From positions 5,060,759-5,124,758 of the forward strand of contig NW_004955402.1 in assembly GCF_000276665.1 (NCBI RefSeq): 64,000 bases of DNA, given 5' to 3'. The position numbers and the translations under genes are program-made. This stretch comes from Chinchilla lanigera. Lineage: Eukaryota; Chordata; Mammalia; Rodentia; Chinchillidae. The notes under the pieces are model-generated. The model was given only the letters and a program-made list of their open reading frames with translations, was not told where the DNA came from and made no database searches. Shown here one piece after another: positions 12,244 to 25,168 of this stretch (position 1 is the stretch's first letter; each line of letters starts with the position of its first letter).

Positions 12244-12311
12244 GTAGTGCTATGGAACCCTGCTATGGATGTGTGCATTTTGATCTAATAGGCATTGCCT
12301 TAAATCTAGAA

Positions 12312-12440
12312 CAGGATCAACAAACTGTCTGTAAAGACAACGGGAGTCAACATCTTAGGTTTTGTCGCTGCTCAGCTGCGCCATTGTCGTGACAGCAGCC
12401 AAAGCCAAAGTGGACCAAGAGCACGACTGTCTACTGCCCA
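12312..12440. mobile_element. hAT-Charlie-type DNA transposon fragment (MER20/MER58-like)
   Basis: CAGGATCAACAAACTGTCTGTAAAG followed by ATCTTAGGTTTTGTCGCTGCTCAGCTGCGCCATTGTCGTGACAGCAGCCAAAG matches the familiar mammalian hAT fragment that reads CAGGGGTTGGCAAAC...TCTGTAAAGGGCCAGAT...TTTTAGGCTTTG. Only one end is visible. The exact family name is uncertain. Confidence 0.65.
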
Positions 12441-13542
12441 AACTGGCATGGGCTACAGTTCCACAAGGCATCCGGGAGAGGTGACTAACCGGAGTCCAAT
12501 CCAGACACTCGTTCTTGGACTTCTCTTGCGGCTTGGAGCAAGCTCCCTAACCCGCCTGTCTGTATGAACATCTAACAGTCCGGCATCTATTAAAGGGATC
12601 TGCAATTAACAAGCAGAGAAATGGTTGCCACACAGTGGGACAAGATCGAAATGACAGGACTAGAGGGCTGAAAGCCAGCAGGTGGTGGGGAGCAGCGGGG
12701 ACAGTGGCGGGGCCCCTCTCAGGCACGGACTCCTCGTCAGGGCAGGCATCAGGTGCAGGCAGGCAGACAGCATCTCACACTCCTGCAGCCACAGCAGTCT
12801 ATTAAGGAAAGACTGAACATTACTTAAGATGCCTGGAGCTGCAAGGATAGGGGGGTTAGGGGCCAGGATTCAGGAGGAATTATTGGTAAAACAAAGATTT
12901 AGACCTTTTCAGTTAGAACACACACACAAAATGCATCTCCCTCATGTAGGGGCCTCTTTGTATCCAAGCATTTCCCCCGACTGTGGGCAGCGGTGCTTCC
13001 CAGGCGCAGACCCTGTTGGCCTTTCCACTCAGTGTCCACGAGACCAGGGTCAGCCCTGGAGCAGCCCGCACAGCCCTAGCAGCGGGGTTCCCCATCCCTG
13101 CTAACTGGCCTGGCCCAGGCAAGGTGATTCTGCCAAATTGGTCACTTTGCTTGGTCAGGTCCCCAAACACTTCTCTCCTCCTGTGTTCCTTGTGCTTTTC
13201 CTACTCCAGTGCCTCCTTCTCTCCTTGATTCCCTCGGTTTTCTTTAGAAGCCCCTCCATCCACCCCACCCCACCCTCTACTGAGTGCCAAGCCTCGCCCT
13301 CCCTGACTGTCCCTCTTCTGTGCTCTACCTGTGCTGCCCTTCCCTCTGCCCCCAAGAGGGGCAAGCAGGAGGCCTGGGTTGGGGGCCCAGAGTCCTGACT
13401 GTCCTGGCTCCGCCATCACCCGCCATGCCCACTGCTCACTGTGGGGAAGGCTGCTTCCTGGTTCTGAATCCCAGCTTCCGCATGCATAGAACTAGAGAAC
13501 TTCCTGTGCCTCAGAGAGTGTGAGAATGAATGGGGGTAAACA
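12441..13542. other. Unassigned stretch, GC-moderate
   Basis: 13,190-13,340 is C/T-rich. Short frames overlap on both strands without recognisable protein. No exon called. Confidence 0.4.
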
Positions 13543-13695
13543 TCAGGTGTGGTGGCACACGCCTGTAATCTCCACCTGCGGGAGGCTGAGACAGGAGGAT
13601 CACCACAAATCTGAGGCCAGCCAGGGATATACAGTGAGTTCAAGGTTTAAGGCCAGCTTGAACTACTTGGAGAAAGAGAGAAAGAAAAATGAAAC
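13543..13695 (+). repeat. B1-like SINE
   Basis: TCAGGTGTGGTGGCACACGCCTGTAATC, GGGAGGCTGAGACAGGAGGATCACC, GAGGCCAGCCAGGG and a second GAGTTCAAGG...GGCCAGCTTGAAC show the same internal duplication as the copy at 2,343. It ends in a GAAA-rich tail. Confidence 0.85.
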
Positions 13696-16600
13696 TGATT
13701 GAATACATGAAATGAAGAGGCCCTCCGAAGGCACCTGCCTGCCTGGAGCTCTGAAATCTGAACTGTCTGCAGGGTTTGGCCCACATTGCTCCCAGCGTTA
13801 TAATAATTTGCAAGCAGGACTGTCCCAAACTGTGCCTTGATTAGTTGCAATGCCTAGCATAGTTTTTAAAAAACACTCAACAAATTCATTTGATTTATTT
13901 TTGACTTGTTCCTTAAAATCTCCATCAATGTGATGGAAGGAGGACTGGCATTATTTTTTTTTAAGTTTGGAAGGTGTTCATTAGCATGGATTGCAGGGAC
14001 ATGCTTTGATACTGTTTGAAAATCAGTTCAAAGTGTCATACATCTGTAGAGCTGAGGATAAGTACCAAAAGACTTGCCAAAGACTTGTACACAGAGCTAA
14101 AATTCTTCCTCCTTTTCTACCTCCCTCCTTGAACAATGGCCCCACCATGCACTTTGCTGGAAGGGCTGTGTGCCTCCCACCCGCAGGGTGACCAGCGTGG
14201 CCCACCAGATGCAGTTTAAGTCCCTTCTCTACAGCTTACGTTCTTTCCCACAAGGACGTAAATAAATCCTGATGAGCCTAATAAATCGCGGACGTGTGGA
14301 AGCAATGACAATGTTCCACACACTGTTATGCAAACCTGTGATGCACAGGGTTTTTACGCGGTGCTTTAATACATTGCATCACTGATTGCTCGGAGCACGC
14401 CAAACGCCAGCACTGTCTCTGGTGCTCACAACAGCTTGAGCATGTCACGGTCCACGCGGGGTCACACGGCGCACAGCGAGTCCTGGGCTGGGGCCAGGTC
14501 TTGCCGCGCTGGGTGTCACGTCCCCCTGTCCCCATAGGCTGTTCCTGTGAGACTGTGTCCAGAGAGGCCTCCAGCACCTAGCAGAGGGCCAGAGAGGGGT
14601 TTCCGTTGACAGTCTCAGTGTCTTGCCATTTTGACAAAAAGTCTTCATGGTTTGGAGGGAATTCTATTGAGAGGTAAGTTGAACGTGTTTCTATGACGGT
14701 AAGCATATTTACAAAGCATGCAGATAAAATTACCTCAGTGTGTGTAAAAGTCATTTAGGTTTCTCTGTAAGGTTTTGGTAACTGAATCAAATGCTCCATC
14801 TGAGACAGAAATTTAGACAGTAATTCCATGACCAGCTGGAAAACCTGTCAATGTGAATAAAATGACTTACTAAGGACAATAGGAAAATACATGTGCAAAG
14901 CATAGTATTATGATTTTATTAAAATCCCAACTATATACAGATAGATTAGTCAACCTTCTCAAGTTACGTCTATCCAAGATTAATTAGTAGGTGCTTAACA
15001 ACCCTGGGAAAGTTTCATTTTAGAGACTTTCATGTTCACTGGGAAGTATGAGTCTTAAGTTTTAATAAAGTTCCCTGATGAAAGAATTATAAAATTAGTC
15101 CTTCCTGCATTCTGCAGCATTGTAAAAGTTAATTAATTCTCTGACATTCAGCAATGTAGCTAAATTACTTCATATACTTGTTTAAGCACAATGTCTATAA
15201 TCTTCTGATTAAAATAATAACTACCACAATCATCAGTAGTAATTATTATTTACCCATCACCCACCTGTCCCCCACCATCCTGAGTTCCTCTTGGGAGCTG
15301 ACAAAATTTTTTTCCAGGGAGTTTTAGAAACTTTTTGCTCTAACAGGATAAGGGGAAAAAAGATTACAACTTTTAGGTGTCAGCGTCAGAGTTTATGAAC
15401 AAAAGTGTACTTTAAAAAAAACCTCTTTATACAGAAGAAAAATCCCAGCAAGCCTTTGTGTATCATAATACCAGCTAATTCACTATCGTTTACCCTGTGG
15501 TTCCTATTTAGATTTGTGCTGCTACCATGATTTATTCCTACCTCACAGGATAATGAGTCTAGATTTTATTTCTGTTTTTTGCTCAGACTTATGTAGCAGG
15601 GAACGTGTTTGAAAATCAAAGGAAAAGAAGATATTGACTTGGATAATCTCTTCAGAGGTAAAAACAAAAACACTAGCAAAAGAGCAGAAAATACTTTTTG
15701 TAGTTCAGAGTGTCTTAGCTGTTGGATTGTGTAGCTTTATCATTGTGGTGGGCAAAGTTTGGAAGAACCTGACCAGGCATCAAGAGACAGTAATACCTTC
15801 CACCAGTTCACTGCCTTCACCTTAATTTTCTTTTAAAAATGATGGAAGTAGACTGTCCTCTGGGCGGTTCCCAACCATGACAGGACAGAGCTGAAGCTGT
15901 CCATGTCAGTCTCTGGTCTAATCTCTCTCCACCCTCAGAAGGCCAAGGAACCCTGGAGTGCCTCCCACACTGGAAAAGTGGGAGGACTGCGAAGTGCATC
16001 TCTTAGTAAGTCAAGCCAGAAAGTCACCGGGGAAGAAAGCTTAACCATCAGAGCTGAGAAATTTGATGGGGGGTAGGAATTGCATGTTTCTAGTTAGCCA
16101 TGATTCTTTCTGATGGAGGCTCAGTGTAGACAGAATTTTGAGGCTACGTCGTAAGGTATCAAGCTATGAAACACATTTTTCCTTGGCTGTCTTATTTTAC
16201 TGAGAACATATTGATTTGGTCAGATGGAAACGTTGGTTGTTTGTAATTAATATCTGATGTCTGCAGCCAGAGTGGTCCTACAAACGCATGTCTCTCAGAA
16301 CATGATGAGGGGTCTGTTTATCGTCCACCCAAGGGAGGGGACACCACGATTCTGCTCATCTCCGCCACACACAGAGAAAGGCAGCTAAGTTGCCCGGATT
16401 ACTTTGTGCATCCACATCGTTCCCTCTGAGAATTGTCTCTATCTCATATAACCAGAGCTGAAGCCTCCTCTAAATAAATAGCTGATAGTTTAGAAACTGC
16501 TCCATATAAATGTCCTCATCCATTTTACCAAGCCTTTTTCTGTAAGCAACACACTTTGGAGCCACATAAGAAGGCTTTTTAAAGAAGTGTTGGTGTTTTA

Positions 16601-18229
16601 ATTCAGATTTTGACACTTTTGGAAATTTCTGCCCAGAGTAATTATGTATGCGTTCCTGTTAAAGCAGATACACAGCCCTGTCGTTCACATCATCAAAGTA
16701 GTAATGAGGACCATCCTGACCAAAATAGAGAAGAGCACCGGCAAAACCCATTTGCATAAAGTGAGCGATGGAATCTCTCCCAGCTTGGGCGGGAGGAGCT
16801 GATCCTTTCCTGCATCACTTGTCAAAAGTTTACGCCCAGATGCTTGTGTATATTTGTATACTCACTACCCTCTCTAATTCAAACATTTTGGATTCCTGGC
16901 CGGGGACGTCCGGGTGTGGGAGGGACGACAGTAACATGGTGGCACATGAATGCTCAGCACGTTTCACTGAGAAAAAGTGGTCCCACTGCCTGGGAATTTA
17001 CATGGTGTCCTCAACCTCTTCCTACCTGGCCTCTGTCACCCGAAGTGGCTCCTCCTGTACCCCACTAATCCCCATTATTATAATTAAGCACATTTGCTCT
17101 GCTTCGAACCTGGATGAGACATAATAATGAGAATACATGTGTCTACTGTGACATTGAATGATTATGTTATAGCTTCTCTTTTTATTTCATAAGCCTATGA
17201 ACCTAAGTATAATTCCCAAGTCAATATCCCTTTGGGGGCAGGCCATAACTTTGAATTAACGTCTTCTTCATTCCTTGGGAATCTTTTTTTTTTTCTTTTT
17301 TTAAGGAAAACGAGCTAAAAAGCTGTGGATTGGATTTTCAGAGATTGTACATACCTGTGATCATATTTCCCTGTGGCTATTGATTTCTTTTTTTTTCTAT
17401 CTTGGACCTAATTTCAAATTTTATTTGTATCCCCCTTTTATTTTCTAAAGCATTTTCTATATATTTCATTCTCAATGGATATACTTGGCATTTATAAAGA
17501 AATATCTTTTCAAAGCACCTTTGTTCCTTTCCAGTATAATTTTTAGAAATTTACCACTCTCTTCTATCTCATAATAATGTATAAAAATAAGATGTAATGA
17601 CAGAACCTTCTAATACTTTCTAATGATATAAGTTGTTTGAAGGCAGCATGATTACAGGCTACTTGGCTGTAGTACTGACAGGAGGTTGGATGGAGTTTGG
17701 CTTCCCGATCCCAAGTTTCTAAATAAGCTTACCGCATGACATGCAAGTGGAAATCACCTCTGTGTCTTTTGTCAGGTAAAATAATGGAGGAATATGGAGG
17801 CCCCTTGTAACTGTAGAAATTTCAATGAGAAAGTTTTTTTCTTCTAAAAATATTTCCTATCTCAAACATATCATTAATGATCATTCTTTTAATCCCAACT
17901 TTCATAAACCAAACAATTAAAAACAAATTTTGTTAATCTCTCAGAGATTTGTTTCAGATATTATCATTCATATTTTTAGGGGGGGTTGACTTGTATGTAA
18001 TTATTATTTGGTGATCTCCAGTTAGCTTACTTCCCACACGTGCTGATACAGAACTGTCAATTTTTGAAGTCACTTTATACATGCCGGCCAGGTTCTTCCT
18101 TAAGTAAAAATTGTTGTCCAGGCACACAAGAGACTATACCCAGGTAATCCCTGGCACAGGTCAGGAAGAGGCTGTGTGCGGTCCTCTCAGCCCCCTCTAC
18201 CGGGACCCACTGTGCTGGTTTCACAGGCT
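13696..18229. other. 4.5 kb with no recognised gene or clear repeat
   Basis: Mostly AT-rich non-coding DNA. 14,410-14,560 is locally GC- and CpG-richer. AT-rich tracts occur at 14,880-15,250 and 17,280-17,600. The 118-residue frame at 16,768-17,124 has no recognisable domain. Much of this could be decayed ancient repeat that I cannot name by eye. Confidence 0.4.
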
Positions 18230-21200
18230 GTCAGTTACTTGTGTCCCGTTCTGAATGTTTCATCTATGGAATCATACTCTCCTCTGGCTTCTTTCACCAA
18301 AATGTTGGTGAGCTCCACCCAAATTGTGGTTCGATTATTCTCACTGCTGCATATTGTTTGATATGAAAACAACAGTTCATTTATCTATTTTAATACTTAC
18401 TTTTCAGTTTTGCACTGCTGCCAGTGGTGCCACCAGAAATATCCTGGTATGTGATTGGGTCAATCCATGAATACATTTCTGTTGAATAAATACCAGTGAG
18501 CAGAGTATCTGGGTGACTGGGTTTGTACACATCCAGCTTCTGGAGCTGGTAACAAATGCTTTTAGGAAATGGTTGTGCCAGTACACTCCTGTCAGCACAG
18601 TAGGAGAACTGAAGGCACGCCACACCTTCGCCGACATGTACTGTATGTTGGTCTCTTGAATTTTAGGCAGTTTGGGGGCTGATGTTGGTATTTAACTATG
18701 CTTTGAATTTGCATTTCTCTAAGGCCTCTGAGCTTAACCCCTTTTCATGTTCATAAGCTATGAGTATTCTCTTTTGTGAGTGTCCTTCCGTTTGTTGTTT
18801 AGATGTCTTTTTCTTGTTGATATACAGGATTTCCTCATGTAGGAATACTGCATTGGTCCATTGTTGAATTCCACGTTTTCTTCAGTTTGTTATTTACCCT
18901 TCACTCTCTTCATGGTGCCTTGGAATGACTATAAATTCCAAATTTTAATATAGTTTATCAATCCTTTCTCTTTTGGCTAGCATTTAATTGTCCTGTTTAA
19001 AAATTCTGCCCCATTTCGTGTCCATACATCAAGTAGACATACGTGTCTGCATCTGTTTCTGAACTCTGTTCTCTTCCATTAGTTTATCTGTTATTCTTTT
19101 GCCAGGATCATTTGTCTTAATTGCTACACCTCATAGTACACTCTGAGAGCTACGAATGTCACTCCCCAAATATTGTCCTCCTATAAGATTGTCCTGACTA
19201 TTCCTGTCCCTTTGCATCTCTAATTAGATTACACACACACACACACACATTCCCTAAAAACTATTCTGATCTTAGCTAGAACTGCAGTTAGTCTATAGAG
19301 TGATGTCAAGTAAAGGGCCACCATCTAATTCATGAACATGGTATATCTTTGCATTTAATTAGGTACTTTAAAATAATTTCCAGGAGTGTGGGGAATTCCC
19401 TTGAGCTAGCACCTCCATCCCAGCGTGAACAGTGGAATGACAGCAAGTCCCCATTGTCTCAGTGTCAGAGGGGAAGTGTGCATAAGCACACCATGAAGTG
19501 CGACATGTGATGTAGGTTTTTGGGGTGCACCTCAGTATATCAAGGAAATTGCTTCCATTTCTAGTTTGCTACATTTTTATTTTTGTGGATAAACTGAATT
19601 TTACCAAATAGATTTTCTGCTTTTATTTGGGAAATTATATCATTTTTCACTTATTCTGTTAATGTGGTTAATTTTATTGACAATATTTCTTAAGGAATTT
19701 TTAAAAAGTACATCATAAATATGAAAAAGTGTGCAAATTACTGTTTTATTCTTCAGTGGATTTCAAAAACAATATTCGTGTACCAGCACCCGCAGCAAGA
19801 AACAGACCTTGCTTTTCCTTTTCCCTATATGCATGAATTTCATTTGCTATCATTTAATTAAACATGAATCTCTGAACTGGGCTCAGTTTTCAGTGTACTG
19901 ACTGTGCGTGGTTATACGAAGCACTGCTCTTTAGTCCTAAGATCACTAGCTGCATAGCAGATCTCATCATGCTCAGTGACCAAGAGCATCACTTCTTTCA
20001 GCGTCTGTCTGTGATTGGCCACTGCAGTCTGTCACTCGGTTGACAACACTGGCAGCAAGGCAGGTAGTGTGCTGTCTGCTTCGGCCCCCTCACAAACCAG
20101 TGTGACATTTTACACAACTAGACACTCCACACAGCGAACTGGCCAGCACATAGGAAAGGGCAGCAAAGAAAGAATGTGATTAACGTTGGAGGTGAAATTC
20201 TAGTCACATCCCAAAAGTTAAACAGTTAAATAAGAAAGCTCACCTCAGATACACCAAACCTGTCACCATTCAAAACACTCAGTGTTCAGCCAGGGACCTG
20301 GGCCAGGAAGGGATCACCCACTGGCTCAACGAGGACAGCGGTGGTGACAGACATCAGTGAGGCTGGCAAATAAACAAAATAGATTATCCAATATTTATGA
20401 CTTGCGAATCGCAGAATACTAATGAAGATCACTCACACTTTTAAAGGTTTGCCTAAAGCTTTCTGTTCTACAGTAAGAGGGACGTGACTACTTTTACCAA
20501 AATTATAAAGGTCACAGAAAATACTCAGAGTTTTTCCCACTTATTACTAAGCTCAGTATGCATGGTTTGGGGTCGCATAGTCAGTTTGACAGCCCCGCAC
20601 TGTGCTGTTGAGGGAGAACTGCCTGTTTTATTCAGGACATTTTCAGATACATTCAGAGGAGAAATAGCTCTGTAATTTTCTGCCCTTTTTCATATGGCTA
20701 TTATTATGACCCTATAAAATGTGTTGGGAAGTATTTACTCTTTCCATTCCCTCAAAGAGTTTGTGGAAAACTCATGACATTTATTTTAACTGGTTAGTTG
20801 AATTCATCAGGAAAGTTACCTGAGCTCAGAGATTTTTTTCATAGGCAGAGTTTTAACTTCAGATTCAATTGTATCAATAGATAGAGGACTTTAGATTTTT
20901 TAATATCTTATTATATAATTTTTCTCGGAACTTGTCTATTTCATTTAAATGTTCTAATTTATTGCTATAAATTTGTTCACAATATCTTCTGAGAGCTTCT
21001 TGGTGTCTGCAGAGTCTACCTTCCAGGCCTTTCTTCATCCCTGAGGTCACGCTCACACTCACACACTGTATGTCTCTCTCTGTCTCTTTCTGCTTCTCTC
21101 TCCTTTTTTCTTGGTTCATCTTGCTACAGCTTTACCCACCTTCCCAATGGATGGATTTTAGGCCGTGTTGGTTTTTTCCTGTGACATTTTTATTTTTTTT

Positions 21201-22450
21201 GAGTTATTATTGTCTGCCATTATATTTCAGTCTTCCTGCCTTCCACTCACTTGGGATTTAATTTGCTTGTGTTTTCTGACTTTTTAAAATGATTACTTAG
21301 ATTATTTATTTTCAAATATACTTTAGTATATACTTAAAGCTGTTATTGTTAGTTTCAACATAGCTTTGTCTCTATTCTTTAAATTTCAATTTGCCAAATT
21401 TTGCAATTATTTCACGTAAAATATTTTCTCCCTTGTATGGTGAGTCCTTTCACGTGAAGTACTGTATACTGCTTCATTTCCAAATGTGAGGGAATGTGTT
21501 GTCTTTTTGTTATTAATTTCTAGCTTTATTCCACTGTGAGCAGGGAACCTATTCTGAGCACTTAGTCTGTTAATCATGTTCATAGCTATTTTATATCTTA
21601 TTCACATATATGTGTATATACCTTCAATTATAAATATATATAATTGTGTTTAAAGTTTTAATTTGCCCAGAAATTGTTTTCTTACCATAACTGTTGAAGA
21701 ATATGTTTGCTAGCTATTGAATTAATTCTTTTGCAGACATAAAACATGAACATTCCATTGTCTTTTGACTTCCATTGTTTCTCTTAAGTCTTCTCAGATT
21801 TTATTATGTCTGTTTTGAAAGGAGTGTGTCTTGGGGTGTATCTTATTTTGTCTGACTGTTTATGAGATTCTCCTGCTGTCTGTGGTTTTTGGTAGTTTTT
21901 CCTATGAAGTAAATACCTAGGTGTAATTCTCTTTACATTTATCATTTGGGGCTCATACAGCTTCTTAAGTCTGTGGGTATATATCTTCCATCACTTGGAA
22001 AATCTAACTGTTATTTCTTCAAATAGTGTATTCCCTAGCCTCTCTTCACCTTTTTTTAAGAGTCCATCAATGAATGCATTAATGTTTTATTACTCGAATG
22101 TCTTATCAGCTCTTCTCTATATTTCCCTTCCTTGTTTCTCTACATGCTTCAATGTATAGTTTGTCACTTCCCTCTCTTCATGATCATTACTGCTGTCTTC
22201 AGCTGTCCCCACACTATTATGACGCCTGTCTAGGGAAATATTTAATTGGATCTTTGTATATTTTAGTTCTGCAATTCCCACATACCTGATTTTTGATAGA
22301 ATGTAGTTCTTCAGTAAAATTCTCTTTCCTGTCATCTAATATCATAAACACATTAGGTTTATAACTCTTTGCCTTGATAATTAGTATTGAACCATCTGGA
22401 CCTGCCCTTTTTTTCTTGCTCATTTTCCAAGAGTTCTAGTCTGTTGAAGC
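18230..22450 (-). mobile_element. Long decayed L1 (L1M-type), minus strand
   Basis: Read as the reverse complement, the order runs from 5' UTR/ORF1-side at 21,700-22,440 (the reverse of AACAATGG...TGAAAGAAGACAATGGAATG and of the ATTATTTCTTCAAATA block) to ORF2 at 20,700-21,000 and 18,400-19,700. Recognisable ORF2 phrases in reverse are TCTGTTCTCTTCCATTAGTTTATCTG with TTGCCAGGATCATTTGTCTTAATTGCTA near 19,070-19,130. Many stops and frameshifts; no open ORF2 remains. An (AC)n run lies inside at 19,231-19,249. The part 19,860-20,440 does not look like L1 and may be a later insertion. Confidence 0.75.
19860..20440. other. Non-L1 segment inside the decayed L1
   Basis: Base composition rises in GC and no L1 phrase can be followed, while L1-like sequence exists on both sides. 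It may be an inserted DNA transposon or LTR remnant. I could not identify inverted termini or a target duplication. Confidence 0.35.
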
Positions 22451-22559
22451 TATAGCAGCATAGCAGGAATAAGAGAGGAATTCTACTGTCTCACAGCCAT
22501 GAGAATTATGCCAATGATTCTGCCATAATATATTTAGTCAAATGTTCTTTCATGGGTAC

Positions 22560-22896
22560 TTTTACTATTTTCAATCCTCAGTTTTAAAACAAACACAGTA
22601 AATACCATTACAATTATATCTTCTCATTTGTGGGGGTATTTCCATAGGATTAATGTCTGGAAGTGGGGTTATTAGATTAAGAGTTGTGCATGTTTTAAAT
22701 TCTGGGTGTCATTAATTTGCCTTGGTGTGTGTGTAGCTTCTTACACTCCTTCAACAGTGTATGAGAGTAGCTGCTTCACCCTGTCCTCGTATGGAATGGC
22801 TGTTTGGCTTTTTTACTTTTACCACTTTGATAGGGAAAATAACTTATTTGAATAAATAATTTGAAAGAGTCATATTTTTCATTATTTTTATTCATT
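22560..22896 (-). repeat. L1 3'-region fragment, minus strand
   Basis: AGGATTAATGTCTGGAAGTGGGGTTATTAGATTAAGAG, then CACTCCTTCAACAGTGTATGAGAGT and ACCACTTTGATAGGG follow the reverse-complement L1 3' order (AGAAGTGGGATTGCTGGGTCAAA ... CCACCAGCAATGTATGAGAG). The ID-like SINE at 22,911 interrupts it near its right end. Confidence 0.65.
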
Positions 22897-22910
22897 AAGA
22901 AGTGTCTTTT

Positions 22911-23013
22911 GGGGCTGGGGATTTAGCTCAGTGGCAAAAGCGCCTGCCTGGCAAGCGCAAGGTTGTGAGTTCGGTTCCCGGTACCGGAGAAAAACAAAAC
23001 AAAACAAAAAAAA
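22911..23013 (+). repeat. Young ID-like (tRNA-derived) SINE, copy 1
   Basis: Begins GGGGCTGGGGATTTAGCTCA and ends GGTACCGGAGAAAAACAAAAC plus A-rich tail. The A-box region (TAGCTCAGTGGC) and B-box region (GTTCGGTTCCC) of the pol III promoter are visible. A perfect 14-bp target-site duplication AAGAAGTGTCTTTT flanks it (22,897-22,910 and 23,014-23,027). It carries GGCAAAAGCG, with one more A than copies 2 and 3. It is a retroposon, not a tRNA gene. Confidence 0.93.
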
Positions 23014-23027
23014 AAGAAGTGTCTTTT

Positions 23028-23135
23028 AGTTGAACACGGTGGCAAACATCTCTAATCCCAGCAGTAGGGGAAACTGAGGCAGGAAGAGTATATTCATATG
23101 AAAAGCTCTGTCACATACTTGCAATTTAAGGAGAT
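23028..23135 (+). repeat. B1-like SINE fragment, diverged
   Basis: GTTGAACACGGTGGCAAACATCTCTAATCCCAGCAGTAGG and AACTGAGGCAGGAAGAG match the B1 left half. The right half is degraded and merges into the GAGACA repeat. Confidence 0.65.
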
Positions 23136-23139
23136 AGAA

Positions 23140-23223
23140 GGAGACACAGAGAAACTGAGAGACAGAGAGACAGAGAGAGACAGAGAGAGAGAGACAGAGA
23201 GAGACAGAGAGAGAGACAGAGAG
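23140..23223 (+). repeat. (GAGACA)n / (GA)n microsatellite
   Basis: An uninterrupted purine-rich run of GAGACAGAGA units on this strand, about 80 bases, directly downstream of the B1 fragment. It may have grown from that SINE's A-rich tail. Confidence 0.9.
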
Positions 23224-24787
23224 GCCATTTTTTATTCTTATTGCTGTGGATGCTTCTTTTGTAGTAGAGAGACCTGAACCTCATGAGGAAACTAAGCTCA
23301 AAGTCAGAAAGTCAGGGATGTGAGGTCAAAGCAGGAGAGACTGGGGACAATAATAACGATGAGGAAATATATACCAAACTAACAGACAGAGGAAGCACCA
23401 CAACCAGGAGCCAAAGAACGCAGAGAAGAGGGGTATGGCTGGCATCCTAGGAAGCCCCCGCCTGCAGGCCCCCCCCGTGGTTCCAAAGGCACAAGTTCTG
23501 GGCTTCTTGTTATGTCCTTAGCTCCCTGTGGAGATAATTCACACAGATACAAAGCTCACCACTTTGCACGTATGTTTAAAGCCCTCTGGGAAACCCCTGG
23601 CATCTCTACACCAGGAGATTTGGAAGAATGGCGTGATGGTGTAAGTCTGTGTGAATCCTTCGGCTTCTCAGGCCATCACTAAAATAGCCCCTCTGTGTTC
23701 CTGAGGACTTTAGCCACCTCCGAGGAGGGAAACCCTCTGCCCACCCTGGAGAGTGCCACGTGGAGCCGCCTGTGAGAGAAGGGTGCACGGCAGGTTGGCA
23801 CCACAAGGGCCCTTCCCTCCTAACCTGAGTCTCATGTGTGGAACCACGGCAGCGGCTCAACTTGTGGCTCCAGGGAGATGAGGGCGTGCTCCTGCACCCC
23901 AGCAGAGAGTCTTATCCCTGCTACACACCTTCCTTGGGGGGAGACTATCCCCAACATGTCCTGTAAGCAGTGACAGCACATCCTCTATTTGGGACTCCAT
24001 GGGAAAGGATACATAGAAACACAGACATTATTAGCGGTCACACAGTGTATTATACTGTATAACAAAATGCCTCGCACGTGCTATGAGCTGTGTGTCAGAG
24101 ATTTTAAGGGCTTCTTGTGAGTCCACACACCAAGACCTTCTCTCACAGGTAACTGAGGGAAGGATGGCTCTCTGCAACCTTCCTCCTGGTGTTCATCTGC
24201 GGACTCATTGCAGTTAGAAGGCAGACTGCTGGTTTCAGCCCTGACAGGGATAGAGCTGAGAAGTCATCATTTCCATCCTCACAGCAAGAAGGAAGATGAA
24301 CAAACTGAAGGTCAACTGCTCTGCTTAGATCCCTCAGAGAAGTAAGGTCCTGAGTGCAGAGGAAATTACCTCACCGGTGCTTGTAAAGCTTAGGGGAGGG
24401 CAGGTAGACAACTCCAGGTTTCTCTGTCCTTCCCGTCACACATAAAACAAGGGGGAAAGTACTAAGAAGCTCCTCTGAAAGTCACCGGCCAGGGACTTGG
24501 GCCAGTGGGGGCTGGAGCTGGCTTCACGCTGAAACTATAGAACCTTAAGCACTGCATTAGCACAGCGCTCCAGAAAAGGCACTGGAGACCACAGTGGACA
24601 GCTGCAAGACACGGGCTGTCCTGAAGGAGTTCCCAGGGAAGTCCAGCATGACAGGGAGACAGAATGGTGGGAGAGGAAATGGAAGTGTTTGACATCTACA
24701 TGTAAAGCAAGTATTAAGTGTAACGTAACTCCTAGCTCTATAAACATGAAATAACATATCAGAGACCTTATACCTAAGCTCCTCGAA
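23224..24787. other. Unassigned non-coding stretch
   Basis: No gene or confident repeat. MIR-like phrases are possible near 24,060-24,350 but too weak to call. Confidence 0.4.
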
Positions 24788-24789
24788 TA

Positions 24790-25166
24790 GGAAGTGTGAT
24801 CAAAAATATGGTGAATGTTTAAATTTTTAAAAATTATTCCAGTAAAATACATCGCCACTATGCACTATCAAAATACCCTCCTCATTTCAAGCACACTTAT
24901 CCCATCGTTCCTGCCCTCTATGAAGGCGTGCTGGAAGTTGTCTTCCATGAATGTCTTCAGTTTGGCTATTGTAGCTGCCTTGATGTCCTCAGATTCAAGA
25001 TGTCTACCATTCCTGGTCATTTTACTTTGGGGAAGACCCAGAAGACCCACAGTACTAGACTGGGTGAATAAGGTAAGTAAGGACACACCGTCATATTTTT
25101 AGGGGCCTGACTTTCTGTTGGATGGCACTCAGTAGCGGCATTCACCATGTTTTTGATCACACTTCT
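24790..25166 (-). mobile_element. Internally deleted mariner transposon, 377 bp, with TIRs and TA duplication
   Basis: Terminal inverted repeats of 28 bases (24,790-24,817 and 25,139-25,166) match at 26 of 28 positions by hand count; both contain GAAGTGTGATCAAAAA. TA dinucleotides flank both ends (24,788-24,789 and 25,167-25,168), the mariner/Tc1 target site. On the minus strand, 24,868-25,086 is an open frame of 72 codons whose KMTRNGRHLESEDIKAATIA segment resembles the C-terminal part of mariner transposases (the LKGRRF-S-EDIKAA region after the last catalytic D). The N-terminal and catalytic parts are missing, so about two thirds of a full-length element (about 1.3 kb in this family) is deleted. 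Inactive. Confidence 0.8.
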
Positions 25167-25168
25167 TA

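Noticed and set aside
22911..23013. tRNA-like A and B boxes in the ID-like SINEs as real tRNA genes
   Set aside because: They lack a cloverleaf 3' half, end in A-rich tails and have target-site duplications, so they are retroposons.
24868..25086. 72-codon mariner frame as an active or domesticated transposase
   Set aside because: Only the C-terminal end is present, with no DNA-binding or catalytic DDD part. No sign of exonisation.
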